Source of the DNA: Bin55 sp028819195
Lineage (GTDB): Bacteria; Pseudomonadota; Gammaproteobacteria; Pseudomonadales; Azotimanducaceae
DNA length: 64,000 nt
Reading direction: 5' to 3'
Assembly (NCBI GenBank): GCA_028819195.1
Contig: JAPPMF010000009.1
Coordinates: forward strand, 469,079-533,078
Below the pieces are notes generated by a model. The model had not been told where the DNA came from. It ran no database searches and saw nothing but the letters and a program-made list of their open reading frames with translations. Positions within the stretch are counted from its first letter, which is position 1. Each line of letters starts with the position of its first letter. Positions 45,218-54,094 of the stretch are shown one piece after another. The translations under genes and the position numbers were made by a program.

Positions 45218-46045
45218 ATGGCAATAATACGTACAAAACCGACTTCACCTGGACGCCGATTTGTTGCTAAGGTGGTTGATAAGAGTTTGCACAAAGGTTC
45301 ACCATATAAACCGTTATTGCAAGTGAAATCCGCGAATGCTGGTCGGAACAACCAAGGACGAATCACGGTTCGACATCGCGGGCGAGGGCACAAACAGCAT
45401 TATCGGAACATCGATTTTAAGCGACACAAAGACGGAATTCCAGCGATAGTAGAAACCATTGAGTACGATCCGAATCGTAGTGCACGCATTGCTTTATTGC
45501 GATACCTCGATGGTGAGCGGCGTTACATTATTGCTCCGAACGGCTTAAAGCCGGGTGCGCAAATTCGTTCTGGTAGTAATGTTCCTATCGACATTGGGAA
45601 TGCAATGCCGTTACGAAACGTACCTTTAGGGAGTTTGATTCATTGTATCGAGCTCAAACCCGGTAAAGGGGCGCAATTGGCACGTTCTGCCGGGACCTCT
45701 GCGCAATTGGTAGCTAGAGAGGGTAAATATGCGACTTTGCGGTTGCGCTCCGGTGAGATGCGACGAGTCTTAAGTGAGTGTCGCGCGGTTTTAGGTGAAG
45801 TAAGTAACAGTGAACACAACTTGCAGTCGTATGGGAAAGCCGGCGCGAAGCGTTGGCGCGGCGTAAGACCGACAGTAAGAGGAGTCGCGATGAATCCTGT
45901 GGATCATCCACATGGTGGCGGCGAAGGTAGATCGTCGGGTGGACGAGATCCGGTTTCGCCCACTGGAGTACCAACTAAGGGGCATCGTACGCGGCGTAAA
46001 AAAGCTAGCGATGCGCTCATTGTAAGACGCCGAGGACAAAAATAG
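45218..46045 (+). CDS. rplB: 50S ribosomal protein L2
   Basis: Peptidyl-transferase-region protein, 275 aa. It has KPTSPGRRFVAKV, RHRGRGHKQHYRNIDFKR, YIIAPNGLKPG and the universally conserved VAMNPVDHPHGGGEGRSSGG with the key His. It ends with RTRRKKASDALIVRRRGQK. The gene begins 1 bp after the rplW stop. Confidence 0.98.
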   Translation: MAIIRTKPTSPGRRFVAKVVDKSLHKGSPYKPLLQVKSANAGRNNQGRITVRHRGRGHKQHYRNIDFKRHKDGIPAIVETIEYDPNRSARIALLRYLDGERRYIIAPNGLKPGAQIRSGSNVPIDIGNAMPLRNVPLGSLIHCIELKPGKGAQLARSAGTSAQLVAREGKYATLRLRSGEMRRVLSECRAVLGEVSNSEHNLQSYGKAGAKRWRGVRPTVRGVAMNPVDHPHGGGEGRSSGGRDPVSPTGVPTKGHRTRRKKASDALIVRRRGQK

Positions 46046-46047
46046 TC

Positions 46048-46326
46048 ATGACGCGTTCTTTACATAAAGGACCTTTTATCGATACTCAGTTATTGAATAA
46101 AGTTAGAAAGGCACAAGAAACTAGGGACAAACGCCCGATCAAGACTTGGTCACGACGTTCGATGATTATTCCAGAAATGGTGGGATTAACGATTTCAGTA
46201 CATAATGGTCGACAACACATGCCTGTTTTTGTCACTGAAGAAATTGTTGGGCATAAGTTGGGGGAGTTTGCCCCGACTCGTACTTTCAAAGGACACGCTG
46301 GAGATCGCAAAGCGAAGACCCGTTGA
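46048..46326 (+). CDS. rpsS: 30S ribosomal protein S19
   Basis: 30S head protein that pairs with S13, 92 aa. It reads MTRSLHKGPFIDTQLLNKV, TWSRRSMIIPEMVGLTISVHNGRQH and KLGEFAPTRTFKGH. Gap to rplB is 2 bp. Confidence 0.98.
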   Translation: MTRSLHKGPFIDTQLLNKVRKAQETRDKRPIKTWSRRSMIIPEMVGLTISVHNGRQHMPVFVTEEIVGHKLGEFAPTRTFKGHAGDRKAKTR

Positions 46327-46346
46327 GGTCGTCGAGGAGATTAAGT

Positions 46347-46685
46347 ATGGAAGTTCAAGCAATAGGAAAGAGGTTGCGTGTTTCACCTCGTAAAGCCCAG
46401 TTAGTTGCTAATCAGATTCGAGGGAAAAGTATAGAAGAAGCAATGGTGATCCTTGATCTTGATGTACAAAAAAGTGCACGTTTGATGAAAAAAATTCTTG
46501 ATTCAGCGATTGCTAATGCCGAGACTAATTTAGGAGTGGATATTGATCAATGTACGATTAGTGAAGTTTATGTCAATCAAGGTGCGCGCATGAAGCGATT
46601 TCGGGCTAGAGCGAGAGGACGGAGTAATAGGATTATTAAACCGACTTGTCACATCACCATTGCCTTATCGGACAACCTGGATTAA
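46347..46685 (+). CDS. rplV: 50S ribosomal protein L22
   Basis: Exit-tunnel protein, 112 aa. From ATG at 46347 it reads MEVQAIGKRLRVSPRKAQLVANQIRG; the tunnel loop NQGARMKRFRARARGRSNRI is present. GAGGAG lies 6-9 nt ahead of this ATG. An in-frame start 8 codons earlier overlaps rpsS and adds a foreign N-terminus. Confidence 0.96.
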   Translation: MEVQAIGKRLRVSPRKAQLVANQIRGKSIEEAMVILDLDVQKSARLMKKILDSAIANAETNLGVDIDQCTISEVYVNQGARMKRFRARARGRSNRIIKPTCHITIALSDNLD

Positions 46686-46705
46686 GTTGGAAGTAAAGGA
46701 ACAAC

Positions 46706-47374
46706 ATGGGACAAAAAGTTAATCCAAATGGTTTTCGTTTAGGCGTCATTCGCGAGCATAACTCGGTTTGGTATGCCGATAAGGCTAAGTATCGAGAAAC
46801 TCTAAAGGACGATGTTAAGATTCGAGATTTCATTAGTAAAGAGTTAGCGCAAGCTTTCGTTAGTCGAATTGAGATTAAGCGCCCGTCGCATGATGCTCGA
46901 GTAACGATTCATACTTCACGTCCGGGTATGGTAATTGGGCAACGTGGTGCAGATGTTGAGCGTTTGCGCGCAAAACTGCAGCATTTGATGGGGTATCCCG
47001 TCTCAATTAATGTAGAAGAGATCAGAAAACCAGAGTTAGATGCTTATCTGGTCGCCTCAAATGTTGCGCAGCAGCTGGAACGTCGCGTGCAGTATCGCCG
47101 TGCTGCTCGTCGGGTATTACAGAATGCGATGCGGCTTGGAGCACAGGGAATTAAAGTTCGTGTTTCGGGTCGCTTAAATGGCCAAGAACTTGCACGTTCG
47201 GAAGTTTATTCTGAAGGACGTGTACCGTTGCATACATTACGTGCTGATATTGACTATGCAGTTGTTGAAGCAATGACGACATACGGTGTGTTAGGGGTTA
47301 AAGTGTGGATCTTTAAAGGTGAAGTCATTGGCGAAGCCACTGACGGTGCTGGAGCAAGTCAGCGACCTACTTAG
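46706..47374 (+). CDS. rpsC: 30S ribosomal protein S3
   Basis: mRNA entry-site and helicase-related protein, 222 aa. It has MGQKVNPNGFRLGVIREHNS, the KH motif RPGMVIGQRGADVERLR and a second domain with GIKVRVSGRLNGQELARSE. It ends VWIFKGEVIGEA plus a short tail. Confidence 0.98.
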   Translation: MGQKVNPNGFRLGVIREHNSVWYADKAKYRETLKDDVKIRDFISKELAQAFVSRIEIKRPSHDARVTIHTSRPGMVIGQRGADVERLRAKLQHLMGYPVSINVEEIRKPELDAYLVASNVAQQLERRVQYRRAARRVLQNAMRLGAQGIKVRVSGRLNGQELARSEVYSEGRVPLHTLRADIDYAVVEAMTTYGVLGVKVWIFKGEVIGEATDGAGASQRPT

Positions 47375-47383
47375 GAGTCTACT

Positions 47384-47797
47384 GTGTTACAACCTACTCG
47401 AACAAAATTTAGAAAACAACAGAAAGGAAGAAACCGCGGCCTAGCGCAACGTGGTAATCGGGTATGTTTTGGACAGTTTGGGTTGAAAGCATTGGGTCGT
47501 GGGCGCATGACGGCGCGTCAGATTGAAGCTGCTAGAAGGGCAATGACTCGGCATTTGAAACGTGGTGGTAAAGTATGGATTCGCGTCTTTCCCGATAAAC
47601 CGATTACGAAAAAACCATTAGAAGTTCGTCAAGGGAAAGGCAAAGGTTCAGTGGAGTATTGGGTCGCACAGGTTCAACCCGGGCGAGTGCTCTACGAACT
47701 AGCTGGAGTGACCGAAGAAGATGCAAGATCCGCTTTTCGTTTGGCCTCTAGTAAGTTGCCGTTCCCAACTGCATTTGTTGATAGGAAAGTGTTGTAA
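47384..47797 (+). CDS. rplP: 50S ribosomal protein L16
   Basis: Positions tRNA near the A site, 137 aa. It starts at GTG with AGGAG 8 nt upstream: MLQPTRTKFRKQQKGRNRG. The Arg hydroxylated by YcfD in E. coli lies in the region WIRVFPDKPITKKPLEVRQG; GKGSVEYWVAQVQPGRVLYE follows. Its stop overlaps rpmC. Confidence 0.97.
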   Translation: MLQPTRTKFRKQQKGRNRGLAQRGNRVCFGQFGLKALGRGRMTARQIEAARRAMTRHLKRGGKVWIRVFPDKPITKKPLEVRQGKGKGSVEYWVAQVQPGRVLYELAGVTEEDARSAFRLASSKLPFPTAFVDRKVL

Positions 47798-47988
47798 TGG
47801 ATGCTAAAGAATTACGAGAACTGTCTATGACTGAGTTATTGGAAGAGCATAAGAAGTTACAAAAAGAACAATTCAATTTACGTTTTCAACGGGCGACGGA
47901 TCAACTGCCGCAGACTCATTTGTTCAGTGAATCTCGCAAGAATATCGCGCGTGTGAAGACGGTCATCCGAGAGAAGCAGAATGGTTGA
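47797..47988 (+). CDS. rpmC: 50S ribosomal protein L29
   Basis: Small helical exit-site protein, 63 aa: MDAKELRELSMTELLEEHKK, then LRFQRATDQLPQTHLFSESRKNIARVKTV in pieces. It overlaps rplP by 1 nt and rpsQ by 8 nt. Confidence 0.96.
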   Translation: MDAKELRELSMTELLEEHKKLQKEQFNLRFQRATDQLPQTHLFSESRKNIARVKTVIREKQNG

Positions 47989-48256
47989 CACAGCGACAGA
48001 GAAAAAACGCACAATCAGCGGTATGGTTGTATCGGATGCTTCGGATAAGACGATTAGTGTTCGTATCGATCGGCGGGTACGACATCCTCTCTATGGAAAA
48101 ATCATTGGTCGTTCATCAAAGTTACAAGTACATGATGAACACAATGAAGCAAATGTTGGTGATCGGGTGAGTATTCAAGAGTGTCGTCCGATGTCAAAAA
48201 CGAAATCTTGGAAACTCGTTGAAATTGAAGAAAGGGTGCAGCAGGCCGACTCATGA
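47981..48256 (+). CDS. rpsQ: 30S ribosomal protein S17
   Basis: Primary 16S rRNA-binding OB-fold protein, 91 aa. It has GMVVSDASDKTISVRIDRRVRHPLYGK and HDEHNEANVGDRVSIQECRPMSKTKSWKLVEI, typical of the family. It overlaps rpmC and rplN. Confidence 0.97.
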   Translation: MVDTATEKKRTISGMVVSDASDKTISVRIDRRVRHPLYGKIIGRSSKLQVHDEHNEANVGDRVSIQECRPMSKTKSWKLVEIEERVQQADS

Positions 48257-48621
48257 TTCAGAGTGAAACAATGTTAGATGTTGCCGATAACAGTGGTGCC
48301 AGGCGAATTAAATGTATCAAGGTATTGGGTGGTTCACGGCGTCGTTATGCCCATATTGGTGATGTCATTCGCGTAACCGTGAAAGAAGCGATTCCGACTA
48401 GTAAGGTTAGGAAAGGGCAAGTGGTACGCGCAGTTGTCGTACGGACTCGTAAGGGAGTTCGTCGGGAAGACGGTTCAATCATTCGGTTTGATCGTAATGC
48501 TGCTGTTTTGGTGAACGAAGCCCGCGAGCCGATTGGAACACGAATTTTTGGACCGGTAACAAGGGAATTACGTTCCCGACAGTTCACACGGATTGCGTCG
48601 TTGGCACCGGAAGTTTTGTAA
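48253..48621 (+). CDS. rplN: 50S ribosomal protein L14
   Basis: Subunit-interface protein, 122 aa. It reads MIQSETMLDVADNSGARRIKCIKVLGG, GDVIRVTVKEAIP, VVVRTRKGVRREDGSIIRFD and GTRIFGPVTRELR. It is translationally coupled to rpsQ by a 4-nt overlap. Confidence 0.98.
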   Translation: MIQSETMLDVADNSGARRIKCIKVLGGSRRRYAHIGDVIRVTVKEAIPTSKVRKGQVVRAVVVRTRKGVRREDGSIIRFDRNAAVLVNEAREPIGTRIFGPVTRELRSRQFTRIASLAPEVL

Positions 48622-48941
48622 TGATGAGACGTTTACGGAAAGACGATACAGTTGTGGTATTGGCTGGCAAAGATAAGGGTCGGCAAGGCGATATCGTTCG
48701 GTTTGTTGGGCACGATCGCGTGGTAGTGGGAAATATCAATACAGTGGTTAAACATCAAAAACAGCGCAAACCCGGTGAACGCCACGGTTTAATCGAAAAA
48801 GAGGCTGCGTTGCACATTTCGAATGTTGCCATTTTCAATCACCATACGGAAAAAGCTGACAAAGTCGGTCTACGTACAGATGAAGATGGTAAAAAAGTGC
48901 GTTTTTTCCGTTCTTCTGGAACCGTAATTGATGAAGAATAG
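48621..48941 (+). CDS. rplX: 50S ribosomal protein L24
   Basis: Assembly initiator with a KOW fold, 106 aa: LRKDDTVVVLAGKDKGRQGDIVR, GNINTVVKHQKQRKPGERHG, EAALHISNVAIFN. The start overlaps the rplN stop by 1 nt. Confidence 0.97.
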   Translation: MMRRLRKDDTVVVLAGKDKGRQGDIVRFVGHDRVVVGNINTVVKHQKQRKPGERHGLIEKEAALHISNVAIFNHHTEKADKVGLRTDEDGKKVRFFRSSGTVIDEE

Positions 48942-48961
48942 ATCGGAGATCTTAGCGAACC

Positions 48962-49501
48962 TTGAGTAAATTACAACAAGCCTATAGAGATTCGATTCAA
49001 CCCCGGTTGATGTCCGAACAGGGGTACTCGTCGATCATGCGAGTGCCGCGTCTTGTCAAAGTGACCTTAAACATGGGCGTCGGTGGGGCTACTGCTGATC
49101 GTAAATTGCTTGATCATGCGGTGGATGACTTACGCAAAATTGCCGGACAAGCACCGAAAGTTACGCGGGCGCGTAAGTCTGAAGCGGCATTCAAGATTAG
49201 AACAGGGTATGCGATCGGCTGTATGGTGACTTTGCGCCGGCAAATGATGTATGAGTTTGTTGAGAGATTGATCGGTATAGCGATTCCTCGTATTCGTGAT
49301 TTTCGCGGTTTAAATCCTCGAGCGTTTGATGGTCGAGGGAATTATTCGCTGGGGATTAAAGAACAGATTGTATTTCCGGAGATTGATTTTGATCAAACGG
49401 ATGCGATTCGTGGCTTGGATATCACATTCACAACGACTGCTCAAACCGATAGTGAAGGGTTGATGCTATTGCAGGCCTTTAACTTTCCATTTAGGAATTA
49501 G
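48962..49501 (+). CDS. rplE: 50S ribosomal protein L5
   Basis: 5S rRNA-binding protein, 179 aa. The start is TTG; no ATG or GTG fits the family N-terminus (MSKLQQAYRDSIQPRLMSEQ). It has SIMRVPRLVKVTLNMGVG, FKIRTGYAIGCMVTLRR, RIRDFRGLNPRAFDGRGNYS and EIDFDQTDAIRGLDITFTTT. Confidence 0.97.
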   Translation: MSKLQQAYRDSIQPRLMSEQGYSSIMRVPRLVKVTLNMGVGGATADRKLLDHAVDDLRKIAGQAPKVTRARKSEAAFKIRTGYAIGCMVTLRRQMMYEFVERLIGIAIPRIRDFRGLNPRAFDGRGNYSLGIKEQIVFPEIDFDQTDAIRGLDITFTTTAQTDSEGLMLLQAFNFPFRN

Positions 49502-49509
49502 GGAATAAG

Positions 49510-49815
49510 ATGGCAAAAAAGTCAATGCTCGCACGTGAGAAGAAACGGCAGAAAATGGTAGCTAAGTATGCGGCGAAACGAATGGAGTTAAAGTTAGTCA
49601 TAAATGATCGGAATTTGGATACTGAAACACGTTGGGCAGCCCAACGACAATTGCAAGCCCTGCCGCGTGATGCGAATCCGATACGGATGCAACGTCGGTG
49701 TGAAATTACAGGTCGACCTCGTGGAGTGTATCGGCGATTCGGTCTCGGGCGAAATAAATTACGGGAAGCGGCTATGCGCGGTGATATTCCCGGTCTAAAG
49801 AAATCTTCCTGGTAA
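49510..49815 (+). CDS. rpsN: 30S ribosomal protein S14 (zinc-independent type)
   Basis: 30S head protein, 101 aa, the long form without CxxC pairs: MAKKSMLAREKKRQKMVAKY, QALPRDANPIRMQRRCEITG and GRPRGVYRRFGLGRNKLREA. It is the C-minus type usual in proteobacteria, independent of zinc supply. Confidence 0.97.
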   Translation: MAKKSMLAREKKRQKMVAKYAAKRMELKLVINDRNLDTETRWAAQRQLQALPRDANPIRMQRRCEITGRPRGVYRRFGLGRNKLREAAMRGDIPGLKKSSW

Positions 49816-49822
49816 ACCATCT

Positions 49823-50215
49823 ATGAGTATGCAAGATCCAATCGCTGATTTTCTCACGCGTATACGCAACGCGATCATGGTTGCTAGTGAGTCAGTCACG
49901 ATTCCGCACTCGAAAATTAAGGAAGCTTTGTGTCGTGTCTTAGAAACTGAAGGGTATATCGAAAGATTCTCCGTTGAGGGCGAGCAAAAACCACAGTTAA
50001 CGATTGCGCTCAAATACTTTGAAGGGGTACCGGTGATCGAGGAATTACAACGGATTAGTCGACCTGGCTTGCGTACCTATAAAACACACGATAGTTTACC
50101 GTTAGTCCGAGGGGGTCTCGGGATTGCGATTGTAAGCACGAATCAAGGGTTAATGACTGATCATGCAGCGCGGCGAGCTGGCATTGGTGGTGAAGTACTC
50201 TGTACTATTTTTTGA
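49823..50215 (+). CDS. rpsH: 30S ribosomal protein S8
   Basis: Central-domain assembly protein and spc-operon repressor in E. coli, 130 aa: MQDPIADFLTRIRNAI (after MS), SRPGLRTYKTHDSLPLVRGGLGIAIVSTNQG and ARRAGIGGEVLCTIF. Confidence 0.98.
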   Translation: MSMQDPIADFLTRIRNAIMVASESVTIPHSKIKEALCRVLETEGYIERFSVEGEQKPQLTIALKYFEGVPVIEELQRISRPGLRTYKTHDSLPLVRGGLGIAIVSTNQGLMTDHAARRAGIGGEVLCTIF

Positions 50216-50225
50216 GCTAAACGTT

Positions 50226-50756
50226 ATGTCTCGTATTACTGAACGGCAGATTGAGATCCCGCAAGAGGTCGACGTTAAGGTGACCAAGGAAGCGGTGGTT
50301 GTCAAAGGCAAACATGGGCAGTTGTCGGTACCCTTAGCGCCGGGAGTCTCGACTCAACAGGTGGATCATACGATTCAAGTGCGAACGAAGGGAACGACGA
50401 AACAAGCACGTGCAATGACCGGTACACATTGTGCGCTGATAAAGAACATGATCGTCGGTGTTTCACAACAGTGGGAGAAGCGTTTGCAGCTAGAAGGGAT
50501 TGGATATCGTGCTCAGTTGCAGGGTACGACTCTAGTCATGCAGTTGGGTTATTCTCATCCGGTGAATTATGACGCACCGCAAGGGGTTTCACTTACTGTA
50601 CCGAGTCCGACTGAGATTGTAGTAACGGGAACCGATCGCCAACTCGTTGGCCAGATAGCCGCAGAGATTCGGAGTAAGCGCCCGCCAGAACCCTATAAAG
50701 GTAAAGGCGTACGTTATGTTGGTGAATACATTAAACGTAAAGAAGTTAAGAAGTAA
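50226..50756 (+). CDS. rplF: 50S ribosomal protein L6
   Basis: Factor-binding-region protein, 176 aa from ATG at 50226 (MSRITERQIEIPQEVDVKV). It has GKHGQLSVPLAPGV, GYRAQLQGTTLVMQLGYSHPV and the signature RPPEPYKGKGVRYVGEYIKRKE. A longer frame from 50163 would overlap rpsH by 53 nt and is not supported. Confidence 0.97.
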   Translation: MSRITERQIEIPQEVDVKVTKEAVVVKGKHGQLSVPLAPGVSTQQVDHTIQVRTKGTTKQARAMTGTHCALIKNMIVGVSQQWEKRLQLEGIGYRAQLQGTTLVMQLGYSHPVNYDAPQGVSLTVPSPTEIVVTGTDRQLVGQIAAEIRSKRPPEPYKGKGVRYVGEYIKRKEVKK

Positions 50757-50767
50757 ATTCGGAAATC

Positions 50768-51118
50768 ATGCGAAGTAAAAAGGTAACAAGGTTGCGGCGG
50801 GCACGACGTTCGCGCATCAAGATGCGTGAAATTGGTGCGATAAGGTTGTGTGTACATCGAACCCCGAAGCATATCTATGCGCAATTATTGAATAGTGAGG
50901 GTAATCAAGTGTTAACTCATGCGTCGACTTTAGACGAGAGTTTACGTTCGAGCAATACGGGGAATGTTGAAGCAGCTAAAAAGGTGGGTGAACTCGTTGC
51001 GCAGCGTGCAAAAGAGATTGGTGTTACGAAAGTGGCTTTTGACCGTTCGGGCTTTCTTTACCACGGTCGTGTGAAAGCGCTTGCGGACGCGGCGCGCCAA
51101 CAAGGATTGGAATTTTAA
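50768..51118 (+). CDS. rplR: 50S ribosomal protein L18
   Basis: 5S rRNA-binding protein, 116 aa: RLRRARRSRIKMREIGAIRL, RTPKHIYAQLL, and KVAFDRSGFLYHGRVKALADAARQQGLEF in pieces. Gap to rpsE is 2 bp. Confidence 0.97.
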   Translation: MRSKKVTRLRRARRSRIKMREIGAIRLCVHRTPKHIYAQLLNSEGNQVLTHASTLDESLRSSNTGNVEAAKKVGELVAQRAKEIGVTKVAFDRSGFLYHGRVKALADAARQQGLEF

Positions 51119-51120
51119 GA

Positions 51121-51630
51121 GTGGCTTATTCAGAAGAAATTAGAGAAGAAGGACTGATTGAGAAATTAGTATCGTCGACTCGAGTGGCTAAGACCGTCAA
51201 AGGTGGAAGGCAGTTGTCGTGGACGGCGCTCACAGTTGTGGGGGATGGTGCAGGACGTGTCGGTTTTGGTCGTGGTAAAGCGCGTGAACGTGCCGAAGCA
51301 ATTGAGAAGTCAGGTCAAGTCGCCCGGCGCAATATGTTTGATGTCGAGCTCAATGGTGTGACACTTTGGTATCCGATCAAGTCTAAACACGGTGCGTCAT
51401 TGATTTTTATGCAACCCGCATCGGAGGGAACGGGAGTCATTGCTGGAGGTACGATGCGAGCAGTGCTCGAAGCAGCTGGAGTTCGCGACGTACTAGCGAA
51501 ATGCTACGGTTCCACTAATCCAACGAATGTGGTCCGAGCCACTGTCAAGGGTTTGGTAAATATGAGATCACCTCGCGTGATTGCGTTGAAGCGCGGCAAG
51601 ACCGAAGAGGCTGTCCAAGGTCGTGGCTAG
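51121..51630 (+). CDS. rpsE: 30S ribosomal protein S5
   Basis: Translational-fidelity protein, 169 aa from GTG. The spectinomycin loop TRVAKTVKGGRQLSWTALTV is intact. GDGAGRVGFGRGKARE and MQPASEGTGVIAGGTMRAVLE follow, then CYGSTNPTNVVRAT. Confidence 0.98.
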   Translation: MAYSEEIREEGLIEKLVSSTRVAKTVKGGRQLSWTALTVVGDGAGRVGFGRGKARERAEAIEKSGQVARRNMFDVELNGVTLWYPIKSKHGASLIFMQPASEGTGVIAGGTMRAVLEAAGVRDVLAKCYGSTNPTNVVRATVKGLVNMRSPRVIALKRGKTEEAVQGRG

Positions 51631-51814
51631 AAAGAAAAAACAACTCAGAGTACGTTTAGTTAAGAGTCCATTTGGAAGACTAAAACGTCACCAAGCAACG
51701 GTGCGGGGACTCGGATTACGACGTATAAATAGTGAAGTGATATTAACTGACACACCGGAAGTTCGTGGGATGATCAATCACATATCCTATTTGTTGGACG
51801 TCACAGAGGTATAA
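51623..51814 (+). CDS. rpmD: 50S ribosomal protein L30
   Basis: A 63-aa protein, GTG start overlapping the rpsE end by 8 nt: LRVRLVKSPFGRLKRHQATV, LGLRRINSEVILTDTPEVRG, MINHISYLLDV. Confidence 0.96.
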   Translation: MARKKKQLRVRLVKSPFGRLKRHQATVRGLGLRRINSEVILTDTPEVRGMINHISYLLDVTEV

Positions 51815-51817
51815 ACG

Positions 51818-52252
51818 TTGAAACTGAACAAACTTCAAGCGCATCCAAAAAGCAGGCAGAGTCGCAAGCGAGTCGGCCGCGGCGCTTCGGCGGGTCAAGG
51901 AAAGACATGTGGTCGGGGGCACAAAGGACAGCTTTCACGTTCTGGTGGTAAAGTTGCCGTTGGTTTTGAAGGTGGTCAACTCCCCTTACAGCAGCGGATA
52001 CCGACGTTCGGTTTTCGTTCACGTATAAGTCGAGTTACCGATGAAATTCGCCTACACGAGTTAACTCGAGTCGAGGGTGAAGATATTACGCTTGAGACTT
52101 TGCGAGCAGCAGGTTTGATTCGTTCATCGATTCTCCGATGTAAGATTATCCAATCGGGGACTCTTGAACGCGCGGTGCATGTTCGAGGTATTAAAGTGAG
52201 TAAAGGGGCGCGCGAAATGATACTCAGTTTAGGTGGGACGGTCGAAGAGTAG
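51818..52252 (+). CDS. rplO: 50S ribosomal protein L15
   Basis: Late-assembly protein, 144 aa, TTG start: MKLNKLQAHPKSRQSRKRVG. It has RGASAGQGKTCGRGHKGQLSRSG and FEGGQLPLQQRIPTFGFRSR, then GRVHVRGIKVSKGAREMI-like end (read AVHVRGIKVSKGAREMILS). Confidence 0.97.
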   Translation: MKLNKLQAHPKSRQSRKRVGRGASAGQGKTCGRGHKGQLSRSGGKVAVGFEGGQLPLQQRIPTFGFRSRISRVTDEIRLHELTRVEGEDITLETLRAAGLIRSSILRCKIIQSGTLERAVHVRGIKVSKGAREMILSLGGTVEE

Positions 52253-52259
52253 TTTAAGT

Positions 52260-53591
52260 ATGGCAACGGCAACTCCATCATTAGCAGGTGTTCAGACCGG
52301 ATTGTCCGAACTAGGACGGCGGCTCTTATTTGTTTTATTCGCGCTGCTAGTCTATCGGATTGGTACGCACATTCCGGTACCGGGCATTAATCCTGAGGCA
52401 CTGCAACGGCTGTTTGATCAGAACCAAGGTGGAATCTTGGATCTGTTCAACATGTTCTCGGGTGGTGCTTTGGAGCGCATGAGCATTTTGGCGTTAGGAG
52501 TGATGCCTTATATCACTTCGAGCATCATCATGAATTTGCTTACCATGATGTATCCTGCGTTGAGCCAATTGCGTAAAGAGGGCGAAGCCGGCCGACGTAA
52601 GATTACCAAATATACCCGCTGGGGAACATTATTGATTGCCTTAGTACAGGGTTCGGCGATGACTTTTGGATTGATCGGTCAGGGATTGCCATTCGATCCT
52701 GGTCTGGGATTCTTTTTCGTTTCAGTTGTCAGTTTGGTTACCGGCGCGTTGTTTATGATGTGGTTAGGTGAGCAAATTACTGAACATGGAGTTGGTAATG
52801 GTATTTCGTTACTGATTTTTGCTGGGATTGTTTCTGGTTTTCCCGCGGCAATTGGGTCGGCTGTTGAAGCTGCTCGGCAAGGGAATCTCCATTGGACGAT
52901 ATTGCTCATCATAAGTGTATTCGCGATTGGAGTTGTCGGGTTTGTAGTATTCGTTGAACGTGGCGAACGGCGGGTTACGGTGCACTATGCGAAACGACAA
53001 CAAGGTCGTCGGATGATGCAAGGACAGACGAGTCATTTACCATTCAAAGTGAATATGGCTGGAGTGATTCCCGCGATTTTTGCGTCGAGTCTATTGTTAG
53101 CACCGGCGTCAATGGCGCAGTGGTTTGGTCAAAACCCCAATATGGGATGGTTGCAAGAGATTGCCTTAGCGTTGAGTCCGGGACAACCGTTGTACATCAT
53201 TTTGTTTGCGACTGGTATCGTATTTTTTAGTTTTTTCTATACCGCGATTGTGCGCGATCCAAAGGAATTAGCTGACAATTTGAAACGACAGGGAGCATAT
53301 ATTCAAGGTATTCGACCGGGTCAGCAAACAGCAGACTATATCGACGATGTGACGACCAAACTGACTATTTTCGGTTCGGCTTATGTAACGGCAGTTTGTT
53401 TGTTACCTGAATTTATGATCGTCATGTTCGACGACCTGACCTTTCAATTAGGTGGTACGGCGTTGTTGATTGTAGTAGTGGTTGCGATGGATTTCATGTC
53501 GCAAATTCAAGCACATTTGTTGTCGAGTAATTACGCGAAATTAATGGAAAAGTCAAACATTCGTAATTACAGTCGAAGAATGGGTCGGTGA
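52260..53591 (+). CDS. secY: Preprotein translocase subunit SecY
   Basis: Channel-forming inner-membrane protein, 443 aa with ten hydrophobic helices. It has RRLLFVLFALLVYRIGTHIPVPGINPEAL in pieces, the plug region GGALERMSILALGVMPYITSSI, and the cytoplasmic loop VERGERRVTVHYAKRQQGRR that meets SecA and the ribosome. The ATG at 52260 gives the family N-terminus; an earlier in-frame start would overlap rplO. Confidence 0.98.
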   Translation: MATATPSLAGVQTGLSELGRRLLFVLFALLVYRIGTHIPVPGINPEALQRLFDQNQGGILDLFNMFSGGALERMSILALGVMPYITSSIIMNLLTMMYPALSQLRKEGEAGRRKITKYTRWGTLLIALVQGSAMTFGLIGQGLPFDPGLGFFFVSVVSLVTGALFMMWLGEQITEHGVGNGISLLIFAGIVSGFPAAIGSAVEAARQGNLHWTILLIISVFAIGVVGFVVFVERGERRVTVHYAKRQQGRRMMQGQTSHLPFKVNMAGVIPAIFASSLLLAPASMAQWFGQNPNMGWLQEIALALSPGQPLYIILFATGIVFFSFFYTAIVRDPKELADNLKRQGAYIQGIRPGQQTADYIDDVTTKLTIFGSAYVTAVCLLPEFMIVMFDDLTFQLGGTALLIVVVVAMDFMSQIQAHLLSSNYAKLMEKSNIRNYSRRMGR

Positions 53592-53614
53592 ACGAATATA
53601 AGAGTGGAATTGGT

Positions 53615-53731
53615 ATGAAAGTACGTGCTTCAGTGAAGAAGATGTGTCGGAATTGTAAGATTGTTCGACGCAAACGAAAGTTGTATGTGATTTGTAAAAC
53701 GGAACCTCGACACAAACAGAGGCAGGGGTAA
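53615..53731 (+). CDS. rpmJ: 50S ribosomal protein L36 (zinc-binding type)
   Basis: A 38-aa protein: MKVRASVKKMCRNCKIVRRK, then LYVICKTEPRHKQRQG. Three Cys and one His (CRNC...C...H) form the zinc ribbon. It lies between secY and rpsM as in most bacteria. Confidence 0.95.
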   Translation: MKVRASVKKMCRNCKIVRRKRKLYVICKTEPRHKQRQG

Positions 53732-53734
53732 GGT

Positions 53735-54091
53735 ATGGCACGTATAGCTGGAGTAAATGTCCCAGACGACAAACATATTTCGATCTCGTTGACATATATT
53801 TATGGAATTGGTCGATCGATGGCAGTTCGTCTTTGTGAAGAAGCCGAGGTAGACACGAGTGCCAAGGTGCGCGACTTGTCGGAAGATCAACTGACACGTT
53901 TACGGACTGCGGTTGGTGAGACTATCGTCGAGGGTGATTTACGACGACAGAATTCGATGAATGTTAAACGGTTGATGGATTTACGTTGTTATCGAGGATT
54001 GCGCCATCGACGTGGATTACCGGTTCGTGGTCAGCAGACGCAGACAAATGCGCGCACACGAAAAGGTCCCAGACGAATCATTAGGAAATAA
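53735..54091 (+). CDS. rpsM: 30S ribosomal protein S13
   Basis: 30S head protein contacting P-site tRNA and L5, 118 aa: MARIAGVNVPDDKHISISLT, YIYGIGRS and RGLRHRRGLPVRGQQTQTNARTRKG in pieces. First gene of the alpha group. Confidence 0.98.
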   Translation: MARIAGVNVPDDKHISISLTYIYGIGRSMAVRLCEEAEVDTSAKVRDLSEDQLTRLRTAVGETIVEGDLRRQNSMNVKRLMDLRCYRGLRHRRGLPVRGQQTQTNARTRKGPRRIIRK

Positions 54092-54094
54092 CGA